64,000 nucleotides of DNA, taken from assembly GCA_036008465.1 (NCBI GenBank), contig DASYNP010000053.1, positions 1 to 64,000 on the forward strand, read 5' to 3'. The notes under the pieces are model-generated. The model was not told where the DNA came from. It ran no database searches and saw nothing but the letters and a program-made list of their open reading frames with translations. The first letter of the stretch is position 1. Every line of letters begins with the position of its first letter. The translations under genes and the position numbers were made by a program. Shown in pieces: positions 8,510 through 21,024 of this stretch. Source of the DNA: DASPSM01 sp036008465 (GTDB lineage: Bacteria > Planctomycetota > Planctomycetia > Planctomycetales > Planctomycetaceae).

Positions 8510-8878
8510 GAACCTCGCTCCGCACTCAACAGTCGGCTGGTTAGAAGATGGATTAAACTTTCCGGACGACGCCTTCGGTCCAACGTTTTCGCCGGCTGCT
8601 GGACGATCTCGGCCATGATCGGGCGCGCTATCGCGGACGCATCATTCTAACCCCCCTAGCCACATCCAACAATAAATATTGATGTTCTTGACCAATAGTC
8701 GGGGAGCTACGCACAAGCGCGTCAAATTGCGCCAAAGGGCGGATCCGTCAGGGCGCCGCGGATGCGTAATTCGGCGATAAGACCGCGACTCAAGACGTGT
8801 CAGGTCCCGGCGTTGCGCCTGCAACGGGATAATCAATGTGGGGCGCGGCCGGGCTGCCTCGGTGGGCACAGTTGCCGT
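8510..8878. other. Intergenic gap, metK leader
   Basis: About 370 bp between metK and a small upstream gene. Apart from a locally AT-rich patch near 8650-8700 with a promoter-like pair, I see no gene, repeat or recognisable riboswitch. Confidence 0.5.
8644..8672 (-). promoter_or_regulatory. Candidate sigma70-type promoter for metK
   Basis: On the minus strand TTGTTG (8672-8667) and TAGAAT (8649-8644) are separated by exactly 17 bp. The -10 box matches the consensus at five of six positions and the -35 box only in TTG. It lies about 135 nt upstream of metK in an unusually AT-rich patch. Promoter prediction by eye in a high-GC planctomycete is weak evidence. Confidence 0.3.
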
Positions 8879-9064
8879 TTAGGGCTCGCCGAACGCCATT
8901 TCGTGCAGGGAGTCTTCGCCCTGCCACTCGCGCCAGCGGTCACGAAGGCGCGTTGCCGCGTGCTCGACCTCGGCCTTGTGCGTGTCGTGCGTGGCGACTT
9001 CCAGTTGAGCGATCAGACCGCGATAGCGCTCGACAAATTGCTCTGGCTCCCTCTCGCTAAGCAT
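8879..9064 (-). CDS. Small hypothetical protein (61 aa)
   Basis: Not a recognised family. The start at 9064 has a strong Shine-Dalgarno sequence, GGAGGGACGGCAAG then ATG, which is the main reason to accept it. The product is soluble, highly charged and predicted mostly helical (FVERYRGLIAQLEVA, EVEHAATRLRDRWREWQGED), with no cysteines and no membrane segment. It follows waaA by 114 bp on the same strand and may belong to the secA-waaA transcription unit. No function can be inferred. Confidence 0.5.
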   Translation of the reverse strand: MLSEREPEQFVERYRGLIAQLEVATHDTHKAEVEHAATRLRDRWREWQGEDSLHEMAFGEP

Positions 9065-9178
9065 CTTGCCGTCCCTCCTTGTTTCGAGCGAATTCCTGAC
9101 GCTCTCGCTTCCTGCTCGGGAATGATAACGCCTGAGGCGCCGGTTCGGGTAGCTCGGCGAACGCCTCCAGAGAGTGAG

Positions 9179-10507
9179 TTAAGCCGCCGTCGCTGCGTCG
9201 GCATTCCGAGTCGCCGCGGGCGCGAGGCCTGGCAAGGACGCGAGGATTTCGACGGTCCGCAGCGTGGCGCCCTGCTGGGCGAGGACGAGTTTTTGGGCCC
9301 GGGCGCCCTGTTCCCGCGATCGCTCGGGGTGCGCCAGACAATCGCCAACGGCGGTCGTCAGCTCCTCGCCATTTCGCACCACGCGGGCCGCATCGGCTGA
9401 GAGCAGCAGCTCGACGACGTCCCGAAAGTTCTGCGTGTTGGGTCCGAAGAGAACAGCCGCCCCATAGCCTGCCGGCTCGATCATGTTTTGGCCCCCGCGG
9501 TTCGTCAGGCTGCCGCCGACGAACGCCACGTCGGCCAATCCCCAACACGCGGCCAGCTCGCCCAAGGTATCGAGCAAAAGCACCGGCCGGCCCACCCCTA
9601 TCGGCGAATGGCTACGAGACACGTCCGTGCGGCGGCAAAGCGGCAGACCGCGGGATTCGACCAGCGAAGCCACCTCGTCAAATCGCTCCTTGTGTCGCGG
9701 CACCAGGATCAAACGCAGAGTCGGAAATCGCTCGCGGAGAGCCAGATACGTGTCGATCGCCGCAGACTCTTCGGACTCTTGCGTGCTGCCGGCGACAAAC
9801 ACTCGATCGGTCTCGGCAATCCCAAACGCGGCCCGCAACTCGGCCGTCTTGGGATTGTTGCGTTCGGCCGTCACCCGGTCGAACTTGATCGAGCCCGTGA
9901 TCGAGAGATTCTGGCTGGGAGCGCCGAGTTGGGCGAACCGCTCCGCGTAGGTCGAGTTTTGCACGGCGATCGCACGCAAGCTGCCAAGCAACGCGGCTAC
10001 CAGCGGTCGCAACCGGCGGTAGCCGCGCAGGCTGCGCTCGCTCAGGCGCCCGTTGATAAGAGCGACCGGTATTCCGCTCTCGTGCGCGAGGAGAATAAGG
10101 TTGGGCCAGAGCTCAAGCTCGACGAGGACGATGGCAGTCGGCCGAAGCCGGGCCATCGCTTCACGAACGGCCCAAGAAAAGTCGAGCGGAAAATAGCAGA
10201 TTGCGTCGCCGGGGAATTTCGCTTCCGCCACGGAACGCCCCGTGGGCGTGGTTGTCGAGATCACAAACTCGACCGCCGGCAGACGCGAACGCAGCTCCTT
10301 GAGGACCGGCTCGAGCAGCAGCACCTCTCCGACGCTGACGGCGTGAAACCAAAGACAGGGCCGATCCCCCGCGCGTCGCGACACACGTCCCAAGACCTTT
10401 TCGCGCCAACCCGTGCGGTATTTGCCGCGGACGACGATCCGCCAGAGGAGCAGCGGAGAAAGCGCCGCCAGCAGGGCGAAATAAGCGAGATTCAACAACC
10501 AGGGCAT
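9179..10507 (-). CDS. waaA: 3-deoxy-D-manno-octulosonic acid (Kdo) transferase
   Basis: This enzyme transfers Kdo from CMP-Kdo to lipid A precursors at the inner face of the cytoplasmic membrane, an essential step of lipopolysaccharide core assembly. From the chosen ATG at 10507 it is 442 residues, the usual size. An N-terminal membrane anchor (NLAYFALLAALSPLLLWRIV) is followed by FHAVSVGEVLLLEPVL, holding the conserved catalytic-region Glu, then a GT-B fold with GSIKFDRV, FVAGSTQESEE and a C-terminal nucleotide-sugar site (FVGGSLTNRGGQNMIEPA, FGPNTQNFRD). A longer reading frame upstream overlaps the secA end and lacks family features. It lies 40 bp downstream of secA. Its presence supports an LPS-bearing outer membrane. 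Confidence 0.93.
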   Translation of the reverse strand: MPWLLNLAYFALLAALSPLLLWRIVVRGKYRTGWREKVLGRVSRRAGDRPCLWFHAVSVGEVLLLEPVLKELRSRLPAVEFVISTTTPTGRSVAEAKFPGDAICYFPLDFSWAVREAMARLRPTAIVLVELELWPNLILLAHESGIPVALINGRLSERSLRGYRRLRPLVAALLGSLRAIAVQNSTYAERFAQLGAPSQNLSITGSIKFDRVTAERNNPKTAELRAAFGIAETDRVFVAGSTQESEESAAIDTYLALRERFPTLRLILVPRHKERFDEVASLVESRGLPLCRRTDVSRSHSPIGVGRPVLLLDTLGELAACWGLADVAFVGGSLTNRGGQNMIEPAGYGAAVLFGPNTQNFRDVVELLLSADAARVVRNGEELTTAVGDCLAHPERSREQGARAQKLVLAQQGATLRTVEILASLPGLAPAATRNADAATAA

Positions 10508-10547
10508 TGAGCGGGCGTCCTTTCCCGGCTCGTTCGTCGTTTCTTCG

Positions 10548-14117
<3,570 letters not shown>

Positions 14118-14371
14118 GACCGAGACACCCCAACTGTCACAATGGCAGCGGCGTTTGCCCGCTACGTCAAAAAGAGGATCGCGGAACGCAAAAGAGCCCC
14201 GGGCGATCCGCAGATCGGACGCAGCCGGAAAAACGTAACCGCCGTCTGTGCCAAAGTTTATTACCGGACAGCGGACGGGTCAATGTCCTTCGCGCGCAGG
14301 CGACGACCCGTTCAGCGAGGGCTTATTTCGCAACAAGCGTGCCGGCGACCAGATGCGTCGTTCCTCGGTCG

Positions 14372-15385
14372 CTAGTTTCCGAACTTTGCAATTCGGCCCT
14401 TTGGTCCGACTGCCCAGCCTTCACCCGTCGGTGTGAAGCTCACGCTGTTGTAGTTCTGGTGGTCAAGCCGCTTCCAAGTCGCGCCGTCGTCCTGGGAGGA
14501 GTCGGAACCCGACGTTCCGACAGCGACCCACCGATCCTTCACCCACGCGACCCCTGAGCGATAGCCAAAAGTTCTATCGAGCAGGTTCCAGGTCTTGCCG
14601 CCGTCCGCCGTGATCGCCGCGTTGGGGCCCGGGTCACTGGGTTTGCGATAGTCACCACCGACGATGAGGCCGTGCTGTTGGTCGCGAAAGCCGATCGAGA
14701 AAATACCCGCGGAGGCCGTGCCGCCAAGAATCGGCGTGTCGCTTACCGTCCAGTGTTGGCCGCGATCCTGGGAGTGAAAGATCCGCGCCACTTTGGCTCC
14801 TCCGGTGCCGAACCAAACGTCACCCGGGCCGTGCGTGACGAGACACGTGCCGCTGGCTGCGAAGCAGCCTTCGTTCGGCAGGGCCGGCGGCAGGTTTGTT
14901 GCCGCGAGAGGTTTCCATGTCGCTCCGCCGTCCTCTGTGACGATCAACGGAAACCGCCCCTTCACCGGATCGCTCAGAGCGATACCGTTGCGTCCGTCCC
15001 AGAAGGCCAGCGCGTCAAAGAAAGCGTCTCGCTCGGGGTTCTTGAATTGCAGGATCCAAGTGCGGCCGGCATCGACGGTTTTGTAAATGCGGGAGTCCGC
15101 TCCGGGGCCCGCGCTGAGCAGATAGGCCGTCGATCCGTCGAACGCTTCCACATCACGGAAGTCGAGCTTCTCGGCTCCCGGCACAGTTCCGGTTGACCAG
15201 CTCGTCCCACCGTCTATTGTTCGTCCGAAGGTTCCTTGGGTGCCGCTGACCCACGCCACTTGGGCGTTCACCGCGCACAGGCCTCGAAAATTGGCATCCG
15301 AGTTGATGGTCTGCAGTTGCCACTGGGCTTCTGCGATCGAATCGCCCAGCAAGATCAGCAAAGCCGCCACGATAACAACCTTCAT
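14372..15385 (-). CDS. Secreted Ycf48/BNR-like beta-propeller protein
   Basis: The 337-residue protein starts after GAAGGATC with a clear signal peptide (VVIVAALLILLGDSIAEAQ, residues 3-21). The mature part is a chain of beta-propeller blades with Asp-box/BNR-like motifs: TIDGGTSWST, TVDAGRTWIL, TEDGGATWKP, SQDRGQHWTV, TADGGKTWNL and SQDDGATWKR. This is the pattern of the YCF48/HCF136 photosystem-assembly-like and sialidase-like superfamily; in non-photosynthetic bacteria these are exported proteins often mis-named oxidoreductases. No sialidase catalytic residues are evident. It stands between secA and a divergent esterase gene. Function is unknown beyond a likely binding role. Confidence 0.8.
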   Translation of the reverse strand: MKVVIVAALLILLGDSIAEAQWQLQTINSDANFRGLCAVNAQVAWVSGTQGTFGRTIDGGTSWSTGTVPGAEKLDFRDVEAFDGSTAYLLSAGPGADSRIYKTVDAGRTWILQFKNPERDAFFDALAFWDGRNGIALSDPVKGRFPLIVTEDGGATWKPLAATNLPPALPNEGCFAASGTCLVTHGPGDVWFGTGGAKVARIFHSQDRGQHWTVSDTPILGGTASAGIFSIGFRDQQHGLIVGGDYRKPSDPGPNAAITADGGKTWNLLDRTFGYRSGVAWVKDRWVAVGTSGSDSSQDDGATWKRLDHQNYNSVSFTPTGEGWAVGPKGRIAKFGN

Positions 15386-15501
15386 GGTGATCCTTCGCGC
15401 AGTGGTGATTCGTACCGAGAACTATGAGCGAGATCGACTTGGCGAGTGCAACAACGTCAGAATAGCCCACTGAAGACTTTCTCGCGATCAGGAGTCGACT
15501 C

Positions 15502-16455
15502 GTGATGCAAGCATTTCGTAGATGGCTGGCACTCGGAGCTTGCAGCGCATTGCTGCTCGTTCACGCGCGGATTGCATCCGCCAAGCAGCCGTCTGACGCT
15601 CTTGCAGCACCGGAACGATCCGACCAGCCAACACCCATCACCGTCGCGCTCTGGCCTGGCAAGCCACCGAAGTATTTGGAGAACCCGGCGCCAGAAATCG
15701 TCGAACCGAATGGGCACATCCGAATGGTCTCGGTTCCGGGCCTCAGCGCCTACCTGCCACCGCATGGAAACGGGAAAAGAATGGCGCTGATCGTGTGTGC
15801 GGGAGGCGGGTATGGGGCGCATGATTGGAAGACACACGTCGTCTACGCGGCCGACTATTTTGTACCCAAGGGGATCGCGGTGATCGGCCTCAAGTATCGC
15901 ACGCGGCCGCCGTATCGGGTCAGCAACACTGGGATCCAAGAGATCACTCTGCTCGATGCCAAACGGGCTGTGCGTCTGGTCCGCGCGAAAGCCAAAGAGT
16001 GGCAGATCGATCCGCACAAGATCGGCATCGTCGGCTACTCGGCCGGCGCGAACCTGGCGATGAACCTGGCTGCGAACTTCGACGCAGGAGATCAAGAATC
16101 CGCCGATCCGATCGAGCGCTTTAGCAGCCGTCCCGACTTCGCTGTCGGACTGGCCACCTGGCACTGGCGGCAGAACACCTCGCCGTTCAAGTTCCAGAAG
16201 GACTCGCCGCCAGTCTTTCTCGTCCATGCGACGAACGACGGCATCAGCGGCGGTGCGCCGATCGAAATGCCACGAGCGATTCAGGCCGATCTGGAAAAGC
16301 TCGGCGTGCCCGTGCACCTGCAAGTGTTCGACCAAGGCGCGCACGGCGTCGGAAACCTGATCCCCCAACGCGTCAAGAACGGATTTCCCCCCGCGAAGTG
16401 GCCCGACATGCTGCTGAAGTGGCTCGTGACCCTGCCGGAACCGATAAGTTCGTGA
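15502..16455 (+). CDS. Secreted alpha/beta-hydrolase (BD-FAE/acetyl-xylan esterase-like)
   Basis: Start choice is between GTG at 15502 and the adjacent ATG at 15505; AGGAG at 15490 suits both. A signal peptide covers residues 1-27. The catalytic fold shows the oxyanion loop VCAGGGYGAHDW (98-109), the nucleophile elbow GYSAG with Ser180, an acid candidate Asp246 in HATNDG and His281 in QGAHGVG, giving a full triad. At 317 residues it matches the family of endo-xylanase/esterase-like hydrolases that deacetylate glycans. Exact substrate cannot be told. It is the intact counterpart in type, though not an obvious paralogue, of the broken esterase at 1777-2271. Confidence 0.85.
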   Translation: MMQAFRRWLALGACSALLLVHARIASAKQPSDALAAPERSDQPTPITVALWPGKPPKYLENPAPEIVEPNGHIRMVSVPGLSAYLPPHGNGKRMALIVCAGGGYGAHDWKTHVVYAADYFVPKGIAVIGLKYRTRPPYRVSNTGIQEITLLDAKRAVRLVRAKAKEWQIDPHKIGIVGYSAGANLAMNLAANFDAGDQESADPIERFSSRPDFAVGLATWHWRQNTSPFKFQKDSPPVFLVHATNDGISGGAPIEMPRAIQADLEKLGVPVHLQVFDQGAHGVGNLIPQRVKNGFPPAKWPDMLLKWLVTLPEPISS

Positions 16456-16586
16456 CTAAGCCGACCTAGTAGCGGGGGGTTGCAAGCTTCCACCCCTCAC
16501 CGTCTGCTATATTCGAGTGCTCCCGATTTGACGCAATGCCTGTTGACGTCATTCACACCTTTGAAACACCCGCCTGAGAGCCCAAA

Positions 16587-18527
16587 ATGACTCCGAATCG
16601 GCTGTTTTCCGCTCCCCGCGCCGCCGCACTCGCCGCCCTCCTGCTGGCCACCGTTCTGTGCCAACAGACCGCCATCGGCCAACCGCCGCCGGTCGACCCC
16701 GCTCAGGTCGCCGAGACGAAGGCCCATTACACGAAGTACGAATACAAGATCCCGATGCGGGACGGCGTCAAGCTGTTCACCTCCGTCTACGTCCCGAAAG
16801 ATCAGACGCAGAAGTATCCGATGCTGATGACCCGCACGCCCTACAGCGTGCGACCGTATGGCGAAGACCAGTACCGGGCCCGGCTCGGACAGTCATCGCT
16901 CTACGACAAGTCGGGCTACATCTTCGTGTTTCAGGACGTGCGCGGCTGCCACATGTCCGAGGGGAAGTTCGTCAACGTCCGCCCCTACAATCCGGCGAAG
17001 AAGGGCAAAGACATCGATGAGACCAGCGACACCTACGACACGATCGACTGGCTCATCAAGCACGTGCCGAGCAACAATGGCAACGTCGGTATCATGGGGA
17101 TCTCGTACCCCGGCTTTTACACCGCCTGCGGGATGATCGATGCGCATCCGGCGCTCAAGGCCGTTTCGCCCCAGGCGCCCGTCACGGACTGGTTTGTCGG
17201 CGACGATTATCACCACAACGGCGCGTTCATCCTGGCCGACAGCATTAGCTTTCTCGAATTCTTCGACCGACCCCAACGCGGAGCCGCTGCCAACCGTGGC
17301 CGCGGACCGACGCGGCGCGACAACACGCGTCCCGACGTCTACAACTACTACCTCGGGCTTGGACCGATCAATGTCCTGAGCGAGCGCCAATTCCGAGGTG
17401 GCACCGGCTTCTTAAAAGACCTGGCCGAGCACGGCACCTACGACGACTGGTGGAAGGCCCGTAACATCCTCCCGCATCTCAAGCACATCAAGCCAGCCGT
17501 GATGACAGTCGGGGGTTGGTACGACTGCGAGGACCTCTACGGAGCCCTGCAGGTTTACGAGCACGTCGAAAAGCTGTCGCCGGGCAGCACGAACCGCTTG
17601 GTGATGGGGCCCTGGATCCACGGAGGCTGGGCACGCGGCGACGGCGCGAAGCTGGGAGACGTCTCCTTCAATGCCAAGACCGCGGAGTTCTACTCCGAGA
17701 AAATTGAGTTCCCGTTCTTCGAATATTACCTCAAAGGCAAAGGGAAGCCGGACCAGACCGAGGCTTGGGTCTTCGAGACAGGCACGAACGTCTGGCGGAG
17801 TTACCCGACGTGGCCGCCCAAGGGAGTGAAACCCAAGTCCTTCTATTTCCAGGAGGGGGGAAAGCTCGCCGAGACGCCTCCCGCAGCGGCGGCACACAAC
17901 AGCGACAAGAAGGCTGATGAATACATCAGCGACCCGGCCCATCCGGTTCCCTACATCGAGCGGATCACCAACACCATCGCCCGCGACTACATGACGGCCG
18001 ACCAGCGTTTCGCCTCGCGTCGCGGCGACGTCTTGACATACAAAACCCCCGTGCTGGAAGAAGACCTGACCGTTGCCGGACCGATCCAGGCGAATCTCAT
18101 CGTCTCGACCTCGGGGACCGATTCGGATTGGGTCGTCAAAGTGATCGACGTCTATCCCGACGACTACCCCGATCCGGATCCGAACCCGACTCGCATCAGT
18201 ATGGGGGGCTATCAGCAGCTCGTCCGCGTCGAGATGATGCGCGGAAAATTCCGCGACAGTTATGAAAAGCCGCAGCCCTTCGCGCCAAACAAGCCGACGC
18301 CGGTCAAGTTCGCGCTCAACGACGTGCTGCACACCTTCCGCACCGGCCACCGCCTGATGATTCAGGTGCAGTCAAGCTATTTCCCAGTCATCGACCGCAA
18401 CCCGCAGGTCTTTACGGACATCTACTCGGCGAAGGATTCCGAGTACCACAAAGCCACCGAGCGCGTGTACCACACGCACGAGCAGCCGTCGAATATCAGC
18501 GTGCTCGTGGTGCCGACATCGGGCTAA
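16587..18527 (+). CDS. Exported CocE/NonD family hydrolase (X-Pro dipeptidyl-peptidase S15-like)
   Basis: The 646-residue protein has a signal peptide (residues 1-31, ending AIGQ). The S15 catalytic domain follows: YKIPMRDGVKLFTSVYVP at the start, then RTPYSV, FVFQDVRGCHMSEG, and the nucleophile elbow GISYPG (171-176, Ser173). MTVGGWYDCED and GPWIHGGW carry the usual Asp and His positions. The C-terminal galactose-binding-like jelly roll begins near LTYKTPVLEEDLTVAGPI and includes SDWVVKVIDVYPDD. Relatives include cocaine esterase, glutaryl-7-ACA acylase and alpha-amino-acid ester hydrolases, so amide or ester hydrolysis in the periplasm is likely but the substrate is open. It lies 131 bp after the esterase gene on the same strand. 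Confidence 0.92.
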   Translation: MTPNRLFSAPRAAALAALLLATVLCQQTAIGQPPPVDPAQVAETKAHYTKYEYKIPMRDGVKLFTSVYVPKDQTQKYPMLMTRTPYSVRPYGEDQYRARLGQSSLYDKSGYIFVFQDVRGCHMSEGKFVNVRPYNPAKKGKDIDETSDTYDTIDWLIKHVPSNNGNVGIMGISYPGFYTACGMIDAHPALKAVSPQAPVTDWFVGDDYHHNGAFILADSISFLEFFDRPQRGAAANRGRGPTRRDNTRPDVYNYYLGLGPINVLSERQFRGGTGFLKDLAEHGTYDDWWKARNILPHLKHIKPAVMTVGGWYDCEDLYGALQVYEHVEKLSPGSTNRLVMGPWIHGGWARGDGAKLGDVSFNAKTAEFYSEKIEFPFFEYYLKGKGKPDQTEAWVFETGTNVWRSYPTWPPKGVKPKSFYFQEGGKLAETPPAAAAHNSDKKADEYISDPAHPVPYIERITNTIARDYMTADQRFASRRGDVLTYKTPVLEEDLTVAGPIQANLIVSTSGTDSDWVVKVIDVYPDDYPDPDPNPTRISMGGYQQLVRVEMMRGKFRDSYEKPQPFAPNKPTPVKFALNDVLHTFRTGHRLMIQVQSSYFPVIDRNPQVFTDIYSAKDSEYHKATERVYHTHEQPSNISVLVVPTSG

Positions 18528-18832
18528 TCGCGATCAACAGATCGCGCCTTGCGGCGTTCTGAAGGTGGTCGAACGATCGGAGACGGCGATCGACTGGCGG
18601 CGCGTCCAACGAGGACCGTCTGCGGTATAATCGTCCCAAAGCGTTCGGCTGCCCTTCGGGAGACCGCCCATGCTATCGCGGCGAGTTGCGTTTCCCCCTG
18701 TCGTTGTCTTTTGCGCGCCCATTTTCGCTCCTGGGGTCGGGGGGGAGCGACGATCATCTCTCGCTATAGATCCGCTGAATCGTCGAGCGTGAACCGCGGC
18801 TCTTTCCGATTCGCTATATGAGAACTTGGCGA

Positions 18833-19228
18833 ATGACTGAATCGGTCCAAGGCACTTCGTCGTTGCCGAACCCTCGCATGGTAAGCGTGGTAAAAGACTA
18901 CACATGCGCCTTTTTGAATCCTCTCATCCTCCGAGCCGGGGACGCTCTCGATTTTGACCCTGACGACAAGCGGAATTCTGAGAGGCACAAGAATAAGTGG
19001 CCCGAATGGCTCTGGTGCACGGCCGCAGACGGAACAAAAGGATGGGTGCCGGAGAACTATGTGAGGGTCGAAGGGAACGCCTGCGTCCTTCTGAGAGATT
19101 ACAACGCAACGGAACTGACCGTGAGCGAAGGAGAAAAGCTGCTCGTGCAATTTGAGGAGAGTGACTGGTTGTGGTGTCGTACCGCGCGAGGCATTGAAGG
19201 CTGGGTGCCCAAAGAAAACATAGAATAA
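18833..19228 (+). CDS. Tandem bacterial SH3-like domain protein, no export signal
   Basis: The product is 131 residues from the ATG at 18833; an alternative ATG at 18818 would add five. Two SH3-like repeats are visible, each ending in the same pattern: WLWCTAADGTKGWVPENYV and WLWCRTARGIEGWVPKENI. The repeats begin VVKDYTCAFLNPLILRAGDAL and VLLRDYNATELTVSEGEKLL. Bacterial SH3 domains usually sit in exported wall proteins, but this one has no signal peptide, so it is probably cytoplasmic and ligand-binding. The gap of about 300 bp upstream contains a TATAAT string at 18626 without a partner -35 box. Ligand and pathway are unknown. Confidence 0.75.
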   Translation: MTESVQGTSSLPNPRMVSVVKDYTCAFLNPLILRAGDALDFDPDDKRNSERHKNKWPEWLWCTAADGTKGWVPENYVRVEGNACVLLRDYNATELTVSEGEKLLVQFEESDWLWCRTARGIEGWVPKENIE

Positions 19229-19267
19229 ATCAACCGCTGTTGCGGGGGGCACTGGTCGCCCAATCAG

Positions 19268-19675
19268 TCAGCCGCGTGCCGCCTGGGAAACAGCGAAGCT
19301 GTCTTCCAGCATCTGAAAGCGGACAATTTCACGATTGGCGACGGTGAGCACGATCGCGAAATTCGTCTTGACGATCTTCCCGTTTCGCTTTAGCTTCGAC
19401 GCGAGCGAGCCCAGGATCACGGCTCGATCGTCGTTGGCTAGAACGTCGTGCACCTCGAAGCTGATCCGTTCGATCAGGGCGCGCGAGTCCCGAACGAAGT
19501 CGGTGACGGCGGTCCTACCGGACTTTTGCCCGATCCAGGGTAGAACGCCCGTATCGCCCGCGATTTCCCACTCCAGATCCGCACTAAACAGCTTGGCGAT
19601 TTCGGCCGGCTCGGCGCCGCTCCCAAGGCGGCCCAGAAACTCCTGTGCGAGGTGAAGCGTCTCGTCCCGACTCAT
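19268..19675 (-). CDS. SnoaL-like (NTF2-fold) protein
   Basis: The product is 135 residues from the ATG at 19675. It has the small alpha+beta NTF2/SnoaL cone pattern: LHLAQEFLGRLGSGAEPAEI, LFSADLEWEI, GRTAVTDFVRDSR, then the strand-rich second half (FEVHDVLANDDRAVILGSLA, TNFAIVLTVANREIVRFQML). Members act as small ligand-binding or isomerase-like proteins, or have no known activity. No signal peptide. A longer upstream extension to 19723 is possible but lacks family similarity. It lies about 70 bp downstream of nothing obvious on this strand other than the WD40 gene, whose start is further away and reads away from it. Confidence 0.7.
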   Translation of the reverse strand: MSRDETLHLAQEFLGRLGSGAEPAEIAKLFSADLEWEIAGDTGVLPWIGQKSGRTAVTDFVRDSRALIERISFEVHDVLANDDRAVILGSLASKLKRNGKIVKTNFAIVLTVANREIVRFQMLEDSFAVSQAARG

Positions 19676-19745
19676 GGATAACTTTTGATTGCTCAACCGG
19701 AGATCGCGGGATGATTTTGGCACTCGATCGATTTTGCGGTTCGTC

Positions 19746-20936
19746 TCACTTCACCGCTTCGATCTTGAACACTCGGACCCGTTCTTGGGGTACGTGCTTC
19801 CAGTGGCCGTTCGCTTCGTGAGTTGACCCCCCGCTGGCGATGATCGAGTCGTCTTTACCGGCAACCGCGACGCAGTAGATTGCGCACTTCCCATCGTATT
19901 TCGCCAGCTCTTTCCCTGTGGCGACGTCCCAAAGTCGTAGCGAGCCGTCGTGGCTTCCCGAGACGAGGCGCTTCCCGCCCTGCACAAATTGAATTCCTTG
20001 GATGCGGTCCGTATGACCGCCGAGCGTCTGCAGCAGGTTGCCGGTCGCGGGGTCCCACAGGCGAATGTTGTTGTCGTCATTCTTGACGTAGTTTTGAAAA
20101 GCTGGTTCACCGGCGATCGGTCCGCCGCTGCCGGTCGCGACCAATTTCCCATCGGGTGACCAGGCGACGCTCCAGACCCAGGTCTCGTGCTCCAAGCGAT
20201 GAATCTGTTTGTGATCGGCGACGTTCCAAATTCGGGCAGTCATGTCGGCGGACGCTGAGACGAGTCGCTTGCCGTCCGGGCTCCAGGCCAGGTCGTTGCC
20301 TCCCTTCCGATGCCCGCTGAGTCGAAACTCCTCCAGTCCCGTGTTGGAGTCAACAAAAGTCAAATCGCCGGTCGACTCAAATAACACCAGATGCTTTCCG
20401 TCCGGCGAATACTTGATTTCGAACGCGAACTCGTACCCTTCGACGCGGTTGAGCACGTTTCGGTGTTTGAGTTCGACAAGATAAATCTTGTTGCGTGACG
20501 TGGCCAATGCCGCCTTATTTCCATCAGGACCGATTGCCACTCCGACCGGGCTGCCGTCTTGCCCCATGTCGAAAATGTCGAAATAGCGATCCATGTCTCC
20601 CGTCTCGATGTTCCACAACATCGCGAGAGGCGCAGCGGAGTCGCCCCCCAACAACACATGCTTTCCGTCGGGCGAAGGACTGATTCGGTAAACGGTCCCG
20701 CCTTTGCCACGCGTGGCGACGCGTTTGTCGGTCCATTTCACGAGTGTCAGCTTGTAGCGCTCGTGTTGAGCAGCGGGTTGGGGTTCTGCCGTTTTTGGAT
20801 TCTTGTCTGATTTCGCCGCCGAAGGGCGGTCCTCAAGGAGATCGCCCCGCACCGCAGCTTGCGGCGACAAACTCCAGGCGAATGCACAACCGCCGATCAG
20901 CAACTTGCGACCAAGCAACACTACCCGGCAACGCAT
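19746..20936 (-). CDS. Exported WD40-repeat protein
   Basis: The 396-residue protein starts after GAGGAGGAGCCC, a strong ribosome site. A signal peptide (residues 1-30, through SLSPQAAVRG) precedes a low-complexity linker and a beta-propeller of WD40 blades. Characteristic ends are SPDGKHVLLGGD, AMLWNIETGD, WSPDGKRLVSASADMTARIW, WSPDGKLVATGSGG, NIRLWDPATGNLLQTLGGH and GSHDGSLRLWDVATGKEL. WD40 proteins in planctomycetes are numerous and mostly act as binding platforms; no enzymatic domain is fused here. The SnoaL-like gene follows on the same strand 70 bp downstream, so they may be cotranscribed. Confidence 0.88.
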   Translation of the reverse strand: MRCRVVLLGRKLLIGGCAFAWSLSPQAAVRGDLLEDRPSAAKSDKNPKTAEPQPAAQHERYKLTLVKWTDKRVATRGKGGTVYRISPSPDGKHVLLGGDSAAPLAMLWNIETGDMDRYFDIFDMGQDGSPVGVAIGPDGNKAALATSRNKIYLVELKHRNVLNRVEGYEFAFEIKYSPDGKHLVLFESTGDLTFVDSNTGLEEFRLSGHRKGGNDLAWSPDGKRLVSASADMTARIWNVADHKQIHRLEHETWVWSVAWSPDGKLVATGSGGPIAGEPAFQNYVKNDDNNIRLWDPATGNLLQTLGGHTDRIQGIQFVQGGKRLVSGSHDGSLRLWDVATGKELAKYDGKCAIYCVAVAGKDDSIIASGGSTHEANGHWKHVPQERVRVFKIEAVK

Positions 20937-21024
20937 GGGCTCCTCCTCGCGCGGAGAGCTCGCGGATTCTAGCTATTGAAAGCTCTTGATCCGGCTCGTC
21001 AGCTCGGCGCGCCTCTTCCGAGGA

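Noticed and set aside
8510..8640. SAM riboswitch in front of metK
   Set aside because: I could not find the conserved pseudoknot and kink-turn pattern of the SAM riboswitch classes in the leader.
18626..18631. TATAAT string as a promoter for the SH3-like gene
   Set aside because: No acceptable -35 box at 16-18 bp, and it is about 200 bp upstream.
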